A stretch of 64,000 nt of DNA, taken from NCBI RefSeq assembly GCF_030580935.1, contig NZ_JAUQOM010000005.1, positions 124,001 through 188,000 of the forward strand. The letters run 5' to 3'. Position numbers and translations under genes: made by a program. This document shows positions 61,768 to 64,000 of the stretch, piece after piece. The first letter of the stretch is position 1. The number at the start of each line of letters is the position of its first letter. The DNA comes from Sphingobium cyanobacteriorum. Lineage in GTDB: Bacteria; Pseudomonadota; Alphaproteobacteria; Sphingomonadales; Sphingomonadaceae. The notes beneath the pieces are model-generated. The model saw nothing but the letters and a program-made list of their open reading frames with translations. It searched no databases and was not told the DNA's origin.

Positions 61768-62385
61768 TCAAAATACCGGGCCCTGCACCGGCCCTGCGGG
61801 CTTGGCGGTGCTGGTCTTGGCGGCGTCCAGCGCTTCCATCAGACCGGGCGTGCGGCCGTCGCGGGCGGCATAGTCGCGGGCGGACATGCCGGCGATGGTG
61901 TCGCGCTTGTCGGGGTTGGCGCCCTGCGCCACCAGCAGGCGGACCAGGCCGAGGTCGCGCAGTTGCACCGCGCGGATCAACGGGGTTTCGCCGCTGCCAT
62001 TCACCTTGTCGACCTGCGCCTTGTAGGCGATCAGGGTGCGGACCCCTTCCTCGAACCGGCCCTGCACCGCCTCCATCAGCGGGGTGTTGCCGTCATTGTC
62101 GGTCAGGTTGGGATTGGCGCCCTTGGCCAGCAGGAAGGTCAGCCAGGTGGGGTCGCGACGGGCGACGGTGATGTGCAGCGCATTTTCGCCGGTGGACACG
62201 TCGCGGCTGTTGATGACCGTCGAGCCGGGTTTCTGGATCAGGTCGGTGACTTTCTGCCCGTCCTTGTCCTTCACCGCCTTGAGAAAATTGTAATTGTCCG
62301 AAAATTGCGCCTGCGCCGGGCCGGGCACCGCCAGCGCAAGGGCGATCGATCCCAGCATCGCGGACCATAAGCTCTTCTTCATCAT
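61768..62385 (-). CDS. Exported ankyrin repeat protein
   Basis: This 205-residue protein has a signal peptide (KKSLWSAMLGSIALALAVPGPAQA) and about four ankyrin repeats, for example GENALHITVARRDPTWLTFLLAKGANPN, NDGNTPLMEAVQGRFEEGVRTLIAY and GETPLIRAVQLRDLGLVRLLVAQGANPD. Ankyrin stacks bind proteins; the partner is unknown. ATG 62385 fits the signal; longer readings are antisense to the SCO gene. Divergent from that gene. Confidence 0.85.
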   Translation of the reverse strand: MMKKSLWSAMLGSIALALAVPGPAQAQFSDNYNFLKAVKDKDGQKVTDLIQKPGSTVINSRDVSTGENALHITVARRDPTWLTFLLAKGANPNLTDNDGNTPLMEAVQGRFEEGVRTLIAYKAQVDKVNGSGETPLIRAVQLRDLGLVRLLVAQGANPDKRDTIAGMSARDYAARDGRTPGLMEALDAAKTSTAKPAGPVQGPVF

Positions 62386-62423
62386 GCGCCCCGTTCCAAT
62401 TGCAAATCGCCTTCTAGCAAGGC

Positions 62424-63092
62424 ATGGCTGGCCTTGCCATGAACAAAGACGCCGCCACATCCGCCCTGCCTTTGCTAGCCCTGCCGTTATTGGCCCTGCT
62501 GGCCGCCTGCAATATGGGAGCGGATGGCAATGCATCAAGCGGTGAGAGCGAACAGGGCGAACTGACCGGCGCACGGATCGGCGCGCCCTTCACGCTGACC
62601 AATCAGAACGGCAAGCCGACCCGGTGGGACGAGTATAAGGGCCAGTATCGCCTCGTCTATTTCGGCTATACCTATTGCCCGGATGTCTGCCCGGTCGATT
62701 TGCAACGGATCATGCAGGGCTTTGCGAAGTTCGAAAAGCAGAGGCCGGCGCTGGCCGCCAAGGTGCAGCCGATGCTGATCAGCGTCGATCCGCAGCGCGA
62801 CACGCCCGCCGTGCTCAAAACCTATGTCGCGGCCTTCCACCCGCGCCTGATCGGCCTGACCGGCACGAAAGAGCAGATCGCCAGGGTCGCGAAGGATTTC
62901 GCCGTCATCTTCAATGCGGAGGGCAAGCCGGGCGCGACCGATTATCTGGTCAGCCACAGCCGGACCCCCTATCTGTTCGATGGCGACGGCAAGCCGGTGG
63001 CGCTGGTGCCGGTCGACGATCCCGGTACGCCCGATGTGGATGAGGGTACGCCCGACAAGGTGCTCGCCTTTCTGGACAAATGGATCAAGTGA
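62424..63092 (+). CDS. SCO1/SenC family copper chaperone lipoprotein
   Basis: This 222-residue protein has an N-terminal lipobox (LPLLALLAAC) and a thioredoxin-like fold with the copper pair CPDVCP near residue 87-92 and the third ligand His in LVSHSRTPYLFD. It would deliver copper to cytochrome c oxidase. ATG 62424 or 62439 may be used; the second gives a cleaner signal peptide. It overlaps the following YcgN gene by 13 nt. Confidence 0.92.
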   Translation: MAGLAMNKDAATSALPLLALPLLALLAACNMGADGNASSGESEQGELTGARIGAPFTLTNQNGKPTRWDEYKGQYRLVYFGYTYCPDVCPVDLQRIMQGFAKFEKQRPALAAKVQPMLISVDPQRDTPAVLKTYVAAFHPRLIGLTGTKEQIARVAKDFAVIFNAEGKPGATDYLVSHSRTPYLFDGDGKPVALVPVDDPGTPDVDEGTPDKVLAFLDKWIK

Positions 63093-63517
63093 CGCCTTTC
63101 TGGGAAAAGCCGCTCGACAAACTCGACAAGGCCGAATGGGAAGCGCTGTGCGACGGCTGCGGCAAATGCTGTCTGCACAAGGCGGAGGATGAGGATACGG
63201 GACGGATCTATCCCACCAACGTCGCCTGTCGCCTGCTCGACCGGCAGAGCGGGCAATGCAGCAATTACAAGAACCGGCGCACATTCGTGCCCGATTGCGT
63301 GCGGCTGACCCCGACCAAGGTGAAACAGATCGGCTGGCTGCCGCGCACCTGCGCCTATCGGCTGCGGGAAGAAGGCCAGCCGCTGCCGGCCTGGCATTAT
63401 CTGATCTGCGGCGATCGGGAGGCGGTGCATCGCGCGGGCGAGTCGGTGCGCGGCTGGACCGTGGCGGAGGCCGATGCGGGCGACTGGGAACATCATCTTG
63501 TCGATCGAGACATCTGA
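63080..63517 (+). CDS. YcgN/UPF0260 Cys-cluster protein
   Basis: This 145-residue protein fits UPF0260: WEALCDGCGKCCLHKAEDE near the start and TNVACRLLDRQSGQCSNYKNR with CVRLTP and CAYRLREEGQPLPAWHYLICGD after, a conserved cysteine set that likely holds a metal centre. Function is not established. It is coupled to the SCO gene by overlap and to the following gene. Confidence 0.9.
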   Translation: MDQVTPFWEKPLDKLDKAEWEALCDGCGKCCLHKAEDEDTGRIYPTNVACRLLDRQSGQCSNYKNRRTFVPDCVRLTPTKVKQIGWLPRTCAYRLREEGQPLPAWHYLICGDREAVHRAGESVRGWTVAEADAGDWEHHLVDRDI

Positions 63518-64000
63518 GGCGGCGATCCTGGTCGATGGCGTGGCGATGCCGGTCAGGGTGCGCCGGTCGGCGCGGGCGCGGGCGTTCCGGCTGACGATCG
63601 ACAGCGCGCGGGGCGAATTGCGCCTGTCGCTGCCGGCGCGGGCAAATCTGAAGAAGGCGCTGGGCTGGGCGCAGGATCATGAAGGCTGGGTGCGGGCGCA
63701 GATGGCCAGTCAGCCCGCCATCACCCGGCTGGCGGATGGCGCGGTGTTTCCGCTGGAGGGGCGCGAGGTGCGGATTTGCTGGGTCGCGGGGGCGACGCGG
63801 ACGATCAGGCTGGAGGGCGACCGGCTGTTGCTGGGCGGGGCGGCGGAATCGGTCGGCGCGCGGGTGCTGCGCTGGCTGGTGGCGCGGGCGCGAGCGGTGC
63901 TGGAGACGGAAACACGGGAACTGGCCCGTGACCATGGCCTGATCGTCGCATCGGTGGGCGTGGGCGATCCGCGCAGCCGATGGGGCAGTTGCACGGCGTC
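63498..64000 (+). CDS. YgjP-like (UPF0354/M48-type) metalloprotease, 3' end cut by window
   Basis: The visible 167 residues give the N-terminal domain of YgjP-type metal-dependent proteins: VRRSARARAFRLTIDSARGELRLSLPARANLKKAL and, near the edge, VGVGDPRSRWGSCTAS, the RWGSC motif that precedes the HELxH zinc site, which lies beyond the window. A TTG at 63498 with GGGAA upstream is the likely start; GTG 63539 and ATG 63546 are alternatives. It overlaps the YcgN gene by 20 nt. Confidence 0.85.
   Translation, partial: MSIETSEAAILVDGVAMPVRVRRSARARAFRLTIDSARGELRLSLPARANLKKALGWAQDHEGWVRAQMASQPAITRLADGAVFPLEGREVRICWVAGATRTIRLEGDRLLLGGAAESVGARVLRWLVARARAVLETETRELARDHGLIVASVGVGDPRSRWGSCTA

Overview
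The window looks like a piece of a chromosome from an alphaproteobacterium of the Sphingomonadaceae (Sphingobium/Sphingomonas type). The grounds are high GC, a TonB-dependent receptor-led catabolic locus, MipZ, an MmcB-type DNA repair protein, a DUF1491 protein, SleB-type cell wall hydrolase, HemJ, and an origin-like region beside hemE followed by ppsR-maf-aroE-coaE-dnaQ, the layout known around alphaproteobacterial origins. No rRNA, tRNA, CRISPR array or intact insertion sequence was seen.

Region 1 (0-2.1 kb, minus strand) is a small accessory tail: a transglutaminase-like exported protein, a strikingly AT-rich small exported protein, and a Ser-rich protein whose ends resemble C-terminal papain-like domains of polymorphic toxins.

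Region 2 (2.1-22.8 kb) is a catabolic locus. A tightly coupled minus-strand operon carries a Spinster-like MFS transporter, four type I sulfatases and a formylglycine-generating enzyme that would activate them. A divergent plus-strand operon carries a TonB-dependent receptor, a NagZ-type GH3 enzyme and a complete glutathione-dependent gentisate lower pathway (gentisate 1,2-dioxygenase, fumarylpyruvate hydrolase, maleylpyruvate isomerase). A LacI-family regulator follows, then a fifth sulfatase divergent from a second GH3 enzyme. Three similar 12-bp sites with a central CG lie in the two divergent promoter regions and probably bind the LacI protein. The simplest reading is import and dismantling of a sulfated glycoconjugate whose released aromatic part enters gentisate ring cleavage. 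The substrate is not identifiable from sequence.

Region 3 (22.8-26.9 kb) is a patchwork: a truncated, frameshifted nucleotidyltransferase relic of the kind found in anti-phage systems, a DUF1348-TetR operon with an 18-bp palindromic operator, an Rrf2 regulator divergent from a methyltransferase, and about 0.5 kb without genes.

Region 4 (26.9-54.3 kb) is mostly conserved housekeeping: a phosphatase / ATP-grasp / deacetylase cell-surface trio, flavin reductase, maeB, mutS, glnD, an L,D-transpeptidase-like protein, ribA, xthA, lolA, ftsK, ispG, a FadL-like porin, phosphomannomutase, a J-domain protein, mipZ, panC, hemJ and hemE. Two homologous, collinear RNA-like elements ending in strong terminators lie downstream of ftsK and of the phosphomannomutase gene.

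Region 5 (54.26-54.54 kb) holds three perfect DnaA boxes and an AT-rich stretch and is the likely chromosomal origin. Right of it every gene up to about 61.6 kb runs away from it on the plus strand: ppsR, maf, aroE, coaE, dnaQ, hpf, ptsN, a thioesterase, DUF1491, SleB hydrolase and mmcB. After these come an ankyrin protein (minus), a SCO protein, a YcgN-type protein and a YgjP-like metalloprotease gene cut by the window end.
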